From positions 136,551 to 200,550 of the forward strand of contig MNCI01003080.1 in the NCBI GenBank assembly GCA_015680685.1: a DNA stretch of 64,000 nucleotides, in the 5' to 3' direction. The notes beneath the pieces were generated by a model. That model had not been told where the DNA came from and made no database searches. It was given only the letters and a program-made list of their open reading frames with translations. The translations under genes and the position numbers were made by a program. Of the stretch, positions 1-9,899 are shown piece after piece. Source of the DNA: Gnetum montanum. Its lineage: Eukaryota > Streptophyta > Gnetopsida > Gnetales > Gnetaceae. Numbering within the stretch: position 1 is the first letter of the stretch; each line of letters begins with the position of its first letter.

Positions 1-307
1 TGCTGCAATGATGAAGTAATCTCGATCTTTATTGTCGGTCATGTGCGTGTCCAAGTACGGCACACTCGAATAAAGACACCGTACAATCACATTCACCACA
101 CTGCGGGCAGACACGGGAAAAATTCTAACTCTGGAGGGATCAAATTGCCATAGCTTCGCTACTCTAAAACTGGGATCCTGAATAAGGGAGAGCTGCCTCT
201 TATTTATAGACATGGCGGCGGACTACGATATCGCATACACGATATTATAGGGAAGGACGCGATATCGCGTACGCGATATCGCGGGGGATGCGAACCGCGT
301 CTCATCA
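1..307 (-). repeat. Partial LTR, cut by the window edge
   Basis: Read on the minus strand this is the U3 start and R/U5 part of the LTR family found all over the window. It starts TGATGAGACGCGG at 307, has GATATCGCG palindromes (about 225-290), a TATAAATA box (201-208) and the AATAAAG-containing R/U5 block near 20-45. The base next to the U3 start (308 on) is not the usual GGGGGTA polypurine tract. I therefore think it is the 5' or solo LTR of another insertion to the left, not the 3' LTR of element A. The other end lies outside the window, so this cannot be tested here. Confidence 0.85.
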
Positions 308-412
308 CCTAAAAAACAAAAAGATGTAAAACAAAGAATATGAAAATAAAAAATTGTATAACAAAAAATGTGTAAAAAAAAAGGTCAAAAGACCGAGGAG
401 CCATGTAAAGTG

Positions 413-1760
413 TTAGTATGGATGCCCATCTTTCCCACAACTAAGTTGGAAGGGGCAGATCCAAAAGATTGAGTGTGGTTGTTCATTTGGTGAGGTGTCT
501 ATTGAGTTGGTTGGCTTGGGCTCATGGAAAGGTTTCAGTTGTTGGATGTTAACTAATTGTTTCTTATCTAGGCTATCAGTTTTACAGATAATCATGACCC
601 TAGATGGAAAAGTCTCATCAATAATGTAAGGTCCTTTCCACAATGTTTGAAATTTGGTTTGTTGAGTTACGTGTGCAAGATTCTAGTAGAGAACCTTGTC
701 TCCTAGTTGAAACTTGACTTTTCTTATTTTGAGGTCATGACATTTCTTGTTGAATGCCTTATGCATTTCGTTGGATGATAGGGCCATTAACTGATTTTCA
801 TCTAGCAAGTTGAGGTTCCTTAATTTTTCCTTTTGTGCTAGACTTAGATCCATGTCAATGTCACAAGCTGTAGAAAGTGTACAGAGCTTGGATTGGATGG
901 GCAGTGTTGGTAGTTTTCTGTACATGAGCTCATAGGGAGAATAACCTATGGGAAGCTTCCATGTGGAGCAATAGATCCAAAGGACATCATTTAATTTGGT
1001 TCTCTAGTCCCTTCGGTATTTGCTAATAGTGCACATTATAATTTTTGTAATCTCTCAATTAGTGACCTCAGCTTGACCATTGGCTTGAGGGTGATAAGGT
1101 GTTGTGAGTTTGTGCTCAACACCTAAGTTTTGCATAAGTCTTTGGAAAGTGGCACCTATGAAATGAGTTTCATTGTTAGAAATTAACACATGAGGCACAC
1201 CAAACCTATTTATGATATTCTATTGTACAAACCAAGTAGTAATAGTGGATGTACAGTTGATGACAGCTACTACTTCTGCCCACTTAGTGTAATAGTCAAC
1301 TGCAACTATTATATATGTCTTTCCATTTGACAAAGGTGTGATGGGACCCATAAAATCAATGCCCCAAATATTGAATGGCTCAAGAGGCTGAATCCATTGT
1401 TGTGGCCCCTCCATTCGAGTTGTCATTCCACCATCCCTTTAACAACAATCACAAGCGTGGATGAATTGGTGTGCATCCCTAAAGATTGTTGGCCAGTAAT
1501 ATCTTGCCATGAGGATTTTGATGATCATGCATCTCCCAGCGTAATGGCCCTCACAAGGGCCTTCATGAGCATCCTAGAGAATGTACAGTTGATTTGTGTC
1601 AAGGACACACCAATGTACCAGGCCATCGGAACATACTTTGTAAAGATTTCCATTGATTTCTATGAAATGCTTAACCTAGTAAAGAAACTATTGTTTCTTC
1701 TGGGTGTCCAGCCCTTGCGGTAGTTCTTACTTGAGTAGATAAGTGAGAATGGTGTCATAC
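413..1760 (-). pseudogene. Integrase of element A, broken
   Basis: This is the integrase that would insert element cDNA into the genome. On the minus strand the core reads GIDFMGPITPLSNGKTYIIV, the block holding the first catalytic Asp. The second Asp block (near 1165-1180) reads ISNNETHF, where the family norm is ISD-G-THF, so Asp has become Asn. The third block retains the Glu in NGQAEVT. The C-terminal part is recognisable from the usual ALW-Y and SPYELMY wording (683-960), then WKGPYIIDE and LKPFHEP (413-643). No chromodomain was seen. The frame is broken several times, so only blocks are readable. Confidence 0.85.
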
Positions 1761-1867
1761 CATCTTGGTTCATTAGGCATGTGTGCACTAATAGCCCCTA
1801 CAAGGAGAGATTCATTTGGAAATCGATCAAATAAGGGGCTTTCTTTCTCCTTGTCATCCCATCTTAG

Positions 1868-3001
1868 TCATGATAAGTGGTTAGCGACCATATTTTCCAC
1901 ACCCTTCTGAGCTACCATTGTGAGATTGAACTCTTGCAAAATCATGAGCCACTGTATGACATGGGGGTTCACCATTGATTTATTCATTAAAAATTGGATG
2001 GTGCTATGATCTATGTGCATGAACACTTTATAACCAAGCACATTGTGCCTAAACATTTCTAAGGCAAACACCACCACCATCAACTCTTTTTTTGTAGTGA
2101 TGTAGTTTAGTTGTGCACTTGTGATACTCTAACTTGCACAATGAATGTAATATGGACGTTTTTGATCATCTAACTACATAAGCACTACCCCTAAAGAATA
2201 ATTTGATGCATCAGTCATCACATGAAATAGCTTGGACCAATCAATGCTTGTAGAATTGGGGTTTCACCAAGCTTCTACTTCAATTGTTGAAATGTTATTT
2301 CACACACAGGGGTCTAGAAAAATGGTGCATCATTCTTTGTTAATTCAACCAATGGCTTGGTGATTTTGGAAAAGTTCTTGATGAATCATTGGTAGTAGCC
2401 AATATGACCAAGGAATGACCACACTTCTCTAACTATGTTTGGTTGACGGGTTATTCCTTGGATGACCCTTATCTTTTCAAGGTCCACCTTGATTCCTACT
2501 TTGGAGATATGGTGCCCCAAGACTATGCCTTCCTAAAGCATAAGATGGCTCTTTTGCCAATTGAGCCAGAGGTTTGTTTTGACACATCTCCTCAACACCT
2601 ACTCAAGACAGTCCAGGGCTTGCTCAAATGTAGCTCTGTAGGTAGAAAAGTTATCCATGAAGACTTCTACCCCATTACCAATTTGTTGTTAGAAAATGCT
2701 AAGGACTAATTGTTGAAATGTAGTTGGGGCATTTCATAGACTGAATGGCATCTGATAGTAAGCCAAATTCCTCCAAGGACTTGTGAAAGTCATCTTCGCC
2801 TAGTCTTCTAGTGCGATCCGGATTTGGTTATAGCCACTATAATCATCCAAAAAGCTATAATAGCTATGCCCAGAAATGGTGTGCAGCACTTGGTTGACAA
2901 AAGGCAATAGAAAATGATCTTTGAAAGTTTCCATATTAAGCAGTTGGAAGTTGATGCACACTTTCCATTTACCTCTTTTCTTGGGCATGATCATGAGTGG
3001 A
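1868..3001 (-). pseudogene. Reverse transcriptase (3' part) and RNase H of element A
   Basis: The RT part (3001 down to about 2400) contains PKKRGKWKVCINF, FKDHFLLPFVNQVL and YYSFLDDYSGYNQI, the palm blocks of Ty3/gypsy RT. The catalytic YMDD/FMDD-type motif, on the minus strand around 2645-2665, reads FMDN, so the last Asp is Asn and the enzyme should be inactive. RNase H follows (2083-1868): VFALEMFRHNVLGYKV, HIDHSTIQFLMNK and WLMILQEFNLTMV, matching the family pattern. Stops and shifts separate the blocks. The upstream part of RT lies beyond E1 at 8584 and above; the reading continues across once E1 and one TSD copy are ignored. Confidence 0.88.
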
Positions 3002-3819
3002 TGATGAATCATGGGTATACTAGACCCCATATACGCAGCCCCCTTTACCCAACGTCTATTCTAACCTATAAATAAGTGTCCCTCCGCCACACCTAGGCAT
3101 CTTTTGGGTCAATTGTAGTGAAGCTCTTGCAGATTGTTTCTGCAAGAGTTGGAATATTTTCCCAAGTGCATGCCCGCAATGTGATGCTTGTAATTGTACG
3201 GAACCTTTATTCGAGTGTGACGTACTTGGACATGCACATGATCGGCAATAAAGATCGAGATTACTTCATCATTGCAGCATTCACTTAGTTTTAATTATTT
3301 AATTATTATCATTAATTATTATTATTATTTAATTTTTTCTTAGTTAATATTTCTTTACCATCATTTACTATTCTTGTTGTTAACTACAGAATGAGTATGA
3401 CTTAATCACGAGCGTTTAAGTGTGACTACTTGGTAACCCAATAGCATACCTAGGATCTATGCTTGGTAATCCCAGTAGTAGTCATGCACAAGGTCTAAGA
3501 TGTGTACAAATGATTAAGGAACGGATGCTCATCGCACTTAGGTTAGTTTAGACTTCATTTCCTATTACTCATTAGTTTAATCAAGATTATTTTCCATTGT
3601 CTCTAGGAGTAGCATTAGTTTAGGATTATATCATATGCCTCACTCTAGACTAAACCATACGTGACAAAGCAAATACTAGTCCAGGTGGGAAGACAGTGAA
3701 CTACGATCAACGTGTAACGATCTAGATACCACAACTAGCCTATCCACGGAGTTTGACCGAATTATGCGTGAACGCTCGTATTCGTATGGTTGAGTGTAGG
3801 GGTACCTCGCCACTCATCA
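3002..3819 (+). repeat. 5' LTR of E1
   Basis: TGATGAATCATGGG to CCACTCATCA. U3 holds GTATAC-type palindromes rather than the GATATCGCG type. It has a TATAAATA box near 3067, an AATAAAG block near 3248 and the common U5. It lacks a 53-bp stretch present in the 3' LTR. Confidence 0.93.
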
Positions 3820-3820
3820 T

Positions 3821-3838
3821 TGGCGTCATTGCCAAGGA
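3821..3838 (+). promoter_or_regulatory. Primer-binding site of E1
   Basis: TGGCGTCATTGCCAAGGA starts one base after the LTR. It matches most of the tRNA-Asp complement used by Athila/Tat elements (TGGCGCCGTTGCCGGGGA). Identity of the tRNA is from family knowledge. Confidence 0.75.
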
Positions 3839-3962
3839 TGATGCTAGTTATCTAGATTAGTTATATCATACAAGATTTCTATATAAGGAATTAACGATAT
3901 ATCTTTTAGGAAGAAAAAATTTACACAAAGTCACATATAAATTCACACACAATTTCATAGCC

Positions 3963-5860
3963 ATGCCTCTCCTACAAGACTATAATAATACCACATCTAG
4001 TGGTGCAGTTCATTGGAGAATCAATGAATATTATGACAATGAAGATTGAAGTACACAACCTAAGGTGGGGATTTCTAATAAACATAAACAAAGACAACAT
4101 TGTCCCAACGCATGAAAGCATAACTTACCCGATGACGATGAACCCCTACTGGCCACTACAAGCTTAACGGAAATACAAGAGGTTGTTCAAATAGCCCGCA
4201 GGCATCGTAAGAAAAGTTGTTTACCCGTGCTTGATTTAAACAACTTTCTCAAGTTTTCAGGAGGCTATGATTCAGATCCGCAACAACATTTACAAGCCTT
4301 CTACGATTCTTGTACATGGAACAATATTGATAATGGGTGGCAAAAACTTAAGCTCTTTCCTCTGATACTCATGGACCAAGCAAAAGTATGGTATAGGTCA
4401 TTAAAACCAAAATCAATTCGACGTTGGCCAACAATGGTAGGACTTTTCAATGAAAGATATCAAACCTATGCGAGAGTGTCAGCCTTGAGGAGACAAATCC
4501 AAGAATTGAAACAAGCGCAACATGAACCCTTGGACATGGCCTTAGAAAGATATTATGCACTTTTAAACAACTTCCCAGGCCATGGGTTCTCCGAGGAGAG
4601 GCTAATGTACCATATCATAGATGGGCTTTGTAATGAAATAAGGGAGACCCTAGGGATGTACGTCCAAGGTCAACTATATGAGCTATGAACCCATCAACTC
4701 CAAGAGCTTATTAAGCAGATAGCGAAATAAGTAGGAGAAATAGCGAAATGGGAGAATGTTGAAAGTTCTCAATAGGACCAAAATCTTAACTCAACAAGGG
4801 TCCATGATCATGAAGAAGAGAAATCAACTCACTTCGAGGAGGTGGAATCATCTTTTCCAATCCTATAATCACTAGATAAAATTGAGGCAAAGATCAATAA
4901 GATGACAGATTGGGTACATGAAAGATGTGGAGAATATGCCAATATTATTAGATTAAAAACTATGCCAAATCAAGAAATAGGATAGGACACCATGCGACAA
5001 TCGAAACAAAGGGTAGAAGATAATAAGGATAAGAACTCAACTGCTAATCATATGTATCAATGTAATATTTGCTTGTACGATCACCCCAAAGGTCAATGTC
5101 CAATCTTGTCACATTTACATGAGCATTGGGGAGGAATGTTACATCCAAAGTTCGTACAAAAATACTGTGTCCAACCATAGTTGCAAAAACCTCAATGTGG
5201 GGGAGGCCACCGCCAACTAGACTATACCCTTTATATGTCCCAGTGCCAAATGCTTATTATGTTTAACACCCTGTTTCTCCAACAAGATCAACATCCTCTA
5301 CCTCACCTCATCGTTATCATTCTCCTGAATACTATCCATCCATGTCCTCTCCAACAAAATCACCACCTCATGTGCCTTACACTTCTCCTCAACCTCAATA
5401 TTCTCATACTTCACCCCCTTCTACATCACTGCCAACTATGCCAGAAGATTTTTCACCATAGCACCAACCTATAAACATTACTTGTGCTACTACTTTCAAT
5501 AGTAGTGGAGGTCCTCCACAACATCGAAGGTATCCCTTCTTTAGACGTGACCGTCGAAAGGGACACCACAGTTCAGAAACCACTGCATCCACCAACTCAG
5601 CACAAATCCAACACTGTGGTGCATCTTCCTCTTCGAACCCAATGCCTCATGCTACCTTACCAAGGCCACCACTCAATACTCCAACAACCATGGGGCCCAA
5701 TGAATATTGCCACATGGGGAGACACGTTGATCCTTGCATACCATCTTACAGTCACAAGTACCATAGTGGGTCAACTCCTTATAAATTAACCACATCTTAT
5801 AACTTGCCCCACTATGTCAACTCTAATCAAGTGTGTGAACCCCAATGGGGTAAGTATGAC
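3963..5860 (+). pseudogene. gag-like ORF of E1, broken
   Basis: The ATG at 3963 (MPLLQDY) is shared with E5. The capsid part (4227-4688) reads FLKFSGGYDSDPQQHLQAF, then KVWYRSLKPKSIRRW, RYYALLNN and GLCNEIRETLGM, a Retrotrans_gag-type domain. A zinc knuckle CNICLYDHPKGQC (CX2CX3HX4C) is at about 5062-5100. A Pro/Gln/His-rich tail follows in shifted frames. The sequence breaks off at a single N (5861), just after the conserved CEPQWGK motif, losing about 30 residues present in E2 and E3. The early part is in one frame with stops; frames shift after about 5200. Confidence 0.85.
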
Positions 5861-6720
5861 NTTTGTTTTCCATTTTTTCATCTTTTAATTTATTGTTTTA
5901 TCCTTTTGTCTTTTTACCTTTTATTGAGTAATCTCCTCTATGAATAAAACACTCATGTGACTTGTTGGTTGAGGTGTTGTTCTATGCTATCAAGTCTTAG
6001 GTGACTAATTATTTGAATAGCGAGCCCATCACATCCACCCAACCATTCTATTAATAAGAGGTTCTTATCTGGGTACAATGATATTCTTGACATCATTAAA
6101 ACTTAAAGTAATTCTATGTTCATTGTGCCTAGAGTGAAAAATGATGGACTAAGAGGGAATGGCTAGGGTGTGACATCAAGGGAACTTGTGGATTCTTTTT
6201 GGTGACATCTATAGGTGCTATCATGCAACTTGGTTGTACTAAGATCCTTGTAGATCTAATGAAAATGGGAGTAAGAGTATTATACGTAGCATAAAAAACA
6301 AAAAAAAAAGGAGAGGGACGAGAGGGAAAAGAGAGTGTGCCAAAGCAACCAAATAAACAAAAATATATATGCTGCAAAGAAATTCCAAGTCACTCCTCCC
6401 TTGCATAAAATGCAAAGTGATCATATGCCTTGCTGTCATGGTGCTCTTATGGTTGTCCATCATTGGATGAAATGATGTGATCAGAGGAATGGACTTGATC
6501 TTGATTTTGGAATGACAGGCTAATGACACATTAATCATGCCCTACACTCAAGTTTCATTGTGCCCTGAGTCAGTTACGTCACGTCCCAATCTCTGCAATC
6601 CCTTCTCCAATTCATTCCATCTTGTTATTCATGTATTTGTGACTTGTGTCTTGTATAGCATTGAATTCATACCTCATCACGATGGTATCAACATGTGTGT
6701 GTTTTGTTGCATCTGTATAG

Positions 6721-6814
6721 ATTACATTTAACCCTTCTAGTGCCTACAGACATCCTAAGGTGTGGTTATGCAAGGGCATATAGGTTGGAACCTGCTTTGG
6801 GGAGGACCCACTTG
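6721..6814 (+). other. Conserved noncoding module, E1 copy
   Basis: ATTACATTTAACCCTTCTAG through GGGGAGGACCCACTTG. The same about 90-bp block recurs at 16378 (E2), 28481 (E3), 38102 (E4, shorter) and 56707 (E5, minus), always between the gag region and ORF2. Function is unknown. It could be an RNA structure, a packaging signal or an internal control element. Confidence 0.8.
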
Positions 6815-7064
6815 CATGACTTTTGTAATTTGTACTTGTTGCACACCACCACATCATCTTATACCCTTCAAGTACTTCATTGCCAAATCTATTCTTTTCT
6901 TTGTCATCATTTTATCAAACGTTCCTCAAAACCAGGTCCAACATTAAACTTCTAGGGCAACTTCCTTGAAAAATTTCTAACTCTAAAATCACACTAAGTA
7001 AAGATTTCAGCATTTATTAAAGGTAATGAGTAAGGTATGAAATCATTGAACTTTTTTTAAAGAA

Positions 7065-7097
7065 CCTTACTAACAATCGATCTTTGTGTGATTATAG
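7065..7097 (+). promoter_or_regulatory. Splice-acceptor-like site before ORF2, E1
   Basis: CCTTACTAAC, then 21 bases, then ATTATAG directly joined to the ORF2 ATG. CTAAC is a good plant branch-site match and AG/ATG is repeated in all sister elements. Confidence 0.65.
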
Positions 7098-7538
7098 ATG
7101 GCCCCTAAAAGAAGACAACAAGGAGGACCTTCTCAAGGTGCAACTAAACGACCTGGGGGAGGTAGAGGCTAAGGACCTCATGCAAAACATGCAAAGAAGA
7201 AGGCACAATCATTCAACATCCATCCATCATGGAACTTCTGTTACTGCATAATCTATCCAAGCAAAAGGAGGAGAGGTCAGGGGCAGAGCCTATGAAGAGG
7301 AACAATGGCTATCGGCAGCATGCATGTTAAGGCCAATCAAGTGTTTCCATAGTTGCCATGCCCATGAAAAATTCTAAGCTCATCAAACATTGGAACATCA
7401 GCATGAATGGCTCATAATCCTCAAATAGAAGAGGAGCAACGTCAGGTGCTTCTTCAATGATATCAATCTCAGAAGCCTGGCATGTGGAACAAAGAAAAGG
7501 CATCCATGGAGTAGCCACTGCTACCAGGAACCCCATGA
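7098..7538 (+). pseudogene. ORF2 remnant of E1 with large internal deletion
   Basis: The start MAPKRRQQGGPSQGATKRP matches the E2 ORF2 start. At about 7285 it jumps to sequence matching E2 from about 19838 (AYE-ERW to the C-terminus), so about 2.4 kb of the domain and coiled coil are missing. E3 has the same junction, so the deletion predates both copies. It ends at the same CCCATGAGTTCC stop context as E2. The frame is also shifted, so no product is expected. Confidence 0.8.
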
Positions 7539-7700
7539 GTTCAAGAATTTTTGTCTTTTTTGTCTATGTCCAAATTTTGTTTAATTCTCCACTGTGGCAT
7601 GAATAAATTCCTAGTCAGTCAATAATCCCATACCTATCCACTGTGTATTCAATTGAGCTTGTTCCTCACTTTCTTTGACTCAAGGACGAGTTGTTATTTA

Positions 7701-7712
7701 GTCGCGGGGGTA
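7701..7712 (+). promoter_or_regulatory. Polypurine tract of E1
   Basis: GTCGCGGGGGTA abuts the 3' LTR, preceded by CAAGGACGAGTT as in E2, E3 and E4. It would prime plus-strand DNA synthesis. Confidence 0.75.
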
Positions 7713-8583
7713 TGATGAATCATGGGTTTCGGGGACTGCGTATACTAGGCCCCGTATACGTAGCCCATTGCATATACTAGGCCCCGTATACATAGCCCCC
7801 TTTACTCAATGTTTATTCTAGCTTATAACTAAGTGGCCATCTGCCACACCTAGGCATCTTTTGGGTCAATTGTAGCGAAGCTCTTGCAGTTTGTTTCCTT
7901 AAGACTTAGAATATTTTCCCATGTGCATGCCCACAATGTGATGCTTGTAATTGTATGGAACCTTTATTCGAGTGTGACGTACTTGGACACACACATGATC
8001 AGCAATAAAGATTGAGATTACTTCATCATTGCAGCATTCACTTAGTTTTAATTATTTAATTGTTATCATTAATTATTATTGTTATTTATTATTTTCTTAG
8101 TTTAGGGTTTATTGTTATTTATTGTCATTTACTATTCTTGTTGTTAACTACAGAATGAGTATGACTTAGTCACCAGCATTTAAGTGTGACTACTTGGTAA
8201 CCCAATCGCATACTTAGGATCTATGCTTGGTAATCCCAGTAGTAGTCATGCACGAGGTCCAAGATGTGTACGGATGATTAAGGAATGGATGCTTATCACA
8301 CTTAGGTTAGTTTAGACTTCATTTCCTATTACTCATTAGTTTAATCAAGATTATTTTCCATTGTCTCTAGGAGTAGCGTTAGTTTAGGATCATATCATAT
8401 GCCTCACTTTGGACTAAACCATACGTGACAAAGCAAAGACTAGTCTAGGTGGGAAGATAGTGAACTGCGATCAACGTGTAACGATCTAGATACCACAACT
8501 AGCCTATCCACGGAGTTCGACCGGATCATGCATGAACGCTTGTATTCGTATGGTTGAGTGCAGGGGTACCTCGTCACTCATCA
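7713..8583 (+). repeat. 3' LTR of E1
   Basis: TGATGAATCATGGG to CACTCATCA. It is 53 bp longer than the 5' LTR because the TATACTAGGCCCCGTATAC unit of U3 occurs twice (7741-7800). The target duplication GTGGA follows. Confidence 0.93.
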
Positions 8584-8960
8584 GTGGACTAACCCACTCA
8601 CTATCTACAATAAGGTAGATTAATCTCACCTTGAGGAGTTGCTCAATTTCCTCTTTGACAATCTGCTTTAATTTGGGATTCAACGTCACTATAGCTATCA
8701 TTTTAGCCTAATGGTGAGGTCAATGTATATCCGGTGCTAGCATATTCTTGGATCTATTCTAGTGAGCTCGGAATATGACCAGGAAAAGGATGTTAACCAT
8801 TTTTCCACAACCTTCATTAACATCTTCTTTTCTCCTGCAACAAGCTTGGCATTAATAATGATCGACCTTTCATTTTTTAAGAACACATACTCCATTCTGG
8901 TCAGCAGTGTCTTTAATTCAAGGGGTTCTTGTTTGAAATTGTTAGAAATCTCCAACTCTC
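8584..8960 (-). pseudogene. Reverse transcriptase N-terminal part of element A
   Basis: The minus strand reads LNPKLKQIVKEEIEQLL, then a SEWVSP block that stops exactly at the E1 insertion (8583/8584). These are the blocks that open the RT of Athila/Tat-type elements (VKEEI-KLL-A-FIYPV-SEWVSP). Upstream (8955-8737) lies the protease-RT linker, with EPLELKTL and MEYVFLKNERS, the usual linker pattern. The 5-bp target duplication GTGGA is at 8584-8588 and 2997-3001. Confidence 0.85.
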
Positions 8961-9189
8961 CCCAACTGATATCATCATTTACTCCCTCGGAGAGCTAGTG
9001 ATGAACTTGCTTGAGTTCATTCATACTTGCAACATATTCATACATTAGGCCCTTAGTAGGTTCCATTCATAATATACTACTACTAGAATCAACTATCAGC
9101 CACTGGGTGCCTTCTTGTTTTGTGGCTACCATGTACAGACATCTTTGGATTTTAGCTTCTGGTGCGCATTGCTTACATGCAGAGATAGA

Positions 9190-9700
9190 TGTTCACTTCA
9201 CTAACCATAGCTTTTGCACACAATGGCACCCTAAATCATTGTATGCAATACATGGGACCCTCTTCTTCTTAATCTTTCCAAATTCATTTTCTTTAGATAT
9301 CTCTAAGGAAAGATCTCCAATGCCCATTTTGACATTAACAATTCTTAACCATGTCCTTCCCATGATAATTGGGAAGTCCCCCTTGCAGTTCTCCACCTTG
9401 ATTACTAGGAAGTTGGTAGGATATGATCGCCCACAAATGATGGTCATAAATATCTTCTACTAGTCCTAATGGAATAGTGATGGACTAGTTTACCAGCTCT
9501 AGCTTGATGTTACTCTTCTTCAAAGGAGGAAGGTTCCACATAGTATACATCTCATGCAAGATTAGATTAACAGTGGAACCAGAGTCAAGAAGAGCTTTAC
9601 AAGGCTCATTCCCAACAATTTGCAAATATACTAAGGACCTCTTGAGATCAACTAACTTCCTAGGTAGGTAATTGGCTCAAATCAAATCAAATACAACATA
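9190..9700 (-). pseudogene. Retropepsin-like aspartic protease of element A
   Basis: This is a Gag-Pol processing protease. The minus strand around 9574-9594 reads ALLDSGSTV, with an intact catalytic DSG triad. It is followed by a hydrophobic flap region, then CGRSYPTNFLVIKVEN and GDFPIIMGRTWL, the C-terminal ILGR-like block of the fold. The domain length fits the family. There is at least one in-frame stop and a frame change between the DSG block and the C-terminal part. E4 has a close relative of this domain, but there the triad is DSR. Confidence 0.85.
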
Positions 9701-9899
9701 GGTCAACATTACATTATTGATTTGAGAGAGATTTTGGTTTGAAGGGGACTCAAATGGAGGTGAGGTAGAGGAAGGTGGAGGAGCAAGGCTACCAACCACT
9801 AATGTGTCTAAGGGCTTTGGTGAACTGCAAGGTTGGAAGAAGGGTCTTTTCTTTGATCATGGTTCCAACCCACTTGGTTGGTTAACTAATTGTAGATTA

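Larger units (their letters stand above)
3002..8583 (+). mobile_element. Element E1: pol-less LTR retrotransposon (gag + ORF2 remnant)
   Basis: This is a complete insertion with two LTRs (818 and 871 bp), flanked by the perfect 5-bp duplication GTGGA (2997-3001 and 8584-8588). It lies in the RT gene of element A in the opposite orientation. The order is LTR, PBS, gag, conserved noncoding module, splice-acceptor-like site, short ORF2 remnant, polypurine tract, LTR. No protease, RT, RNase H or integrase is found in its 5.6 kb, so it must have been mobilised in trans. It is younger than A. Confidence 0.95.

Noticed and set aside
413-643. Chromodomain at the end of the integrase
   Set aside because: The sequence after WKGPYIIDE does not show the aromatic-cage pattern; it is the ordinary C-terminus plus the following tail.
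1397-1723. Plus-strand 108-codon ORF
   Set aside because: It lies antisense to the integrase of element A, whose motifs are clear on the minus strand.
6240-6538. Minus-strand Phe/Leu-rich ORFs as membrane proteins
   Set aside because: They are antisense to conserved noncoding sequence of E1, and the hydrophobicity comes from poly-A and purine-rich DNA.
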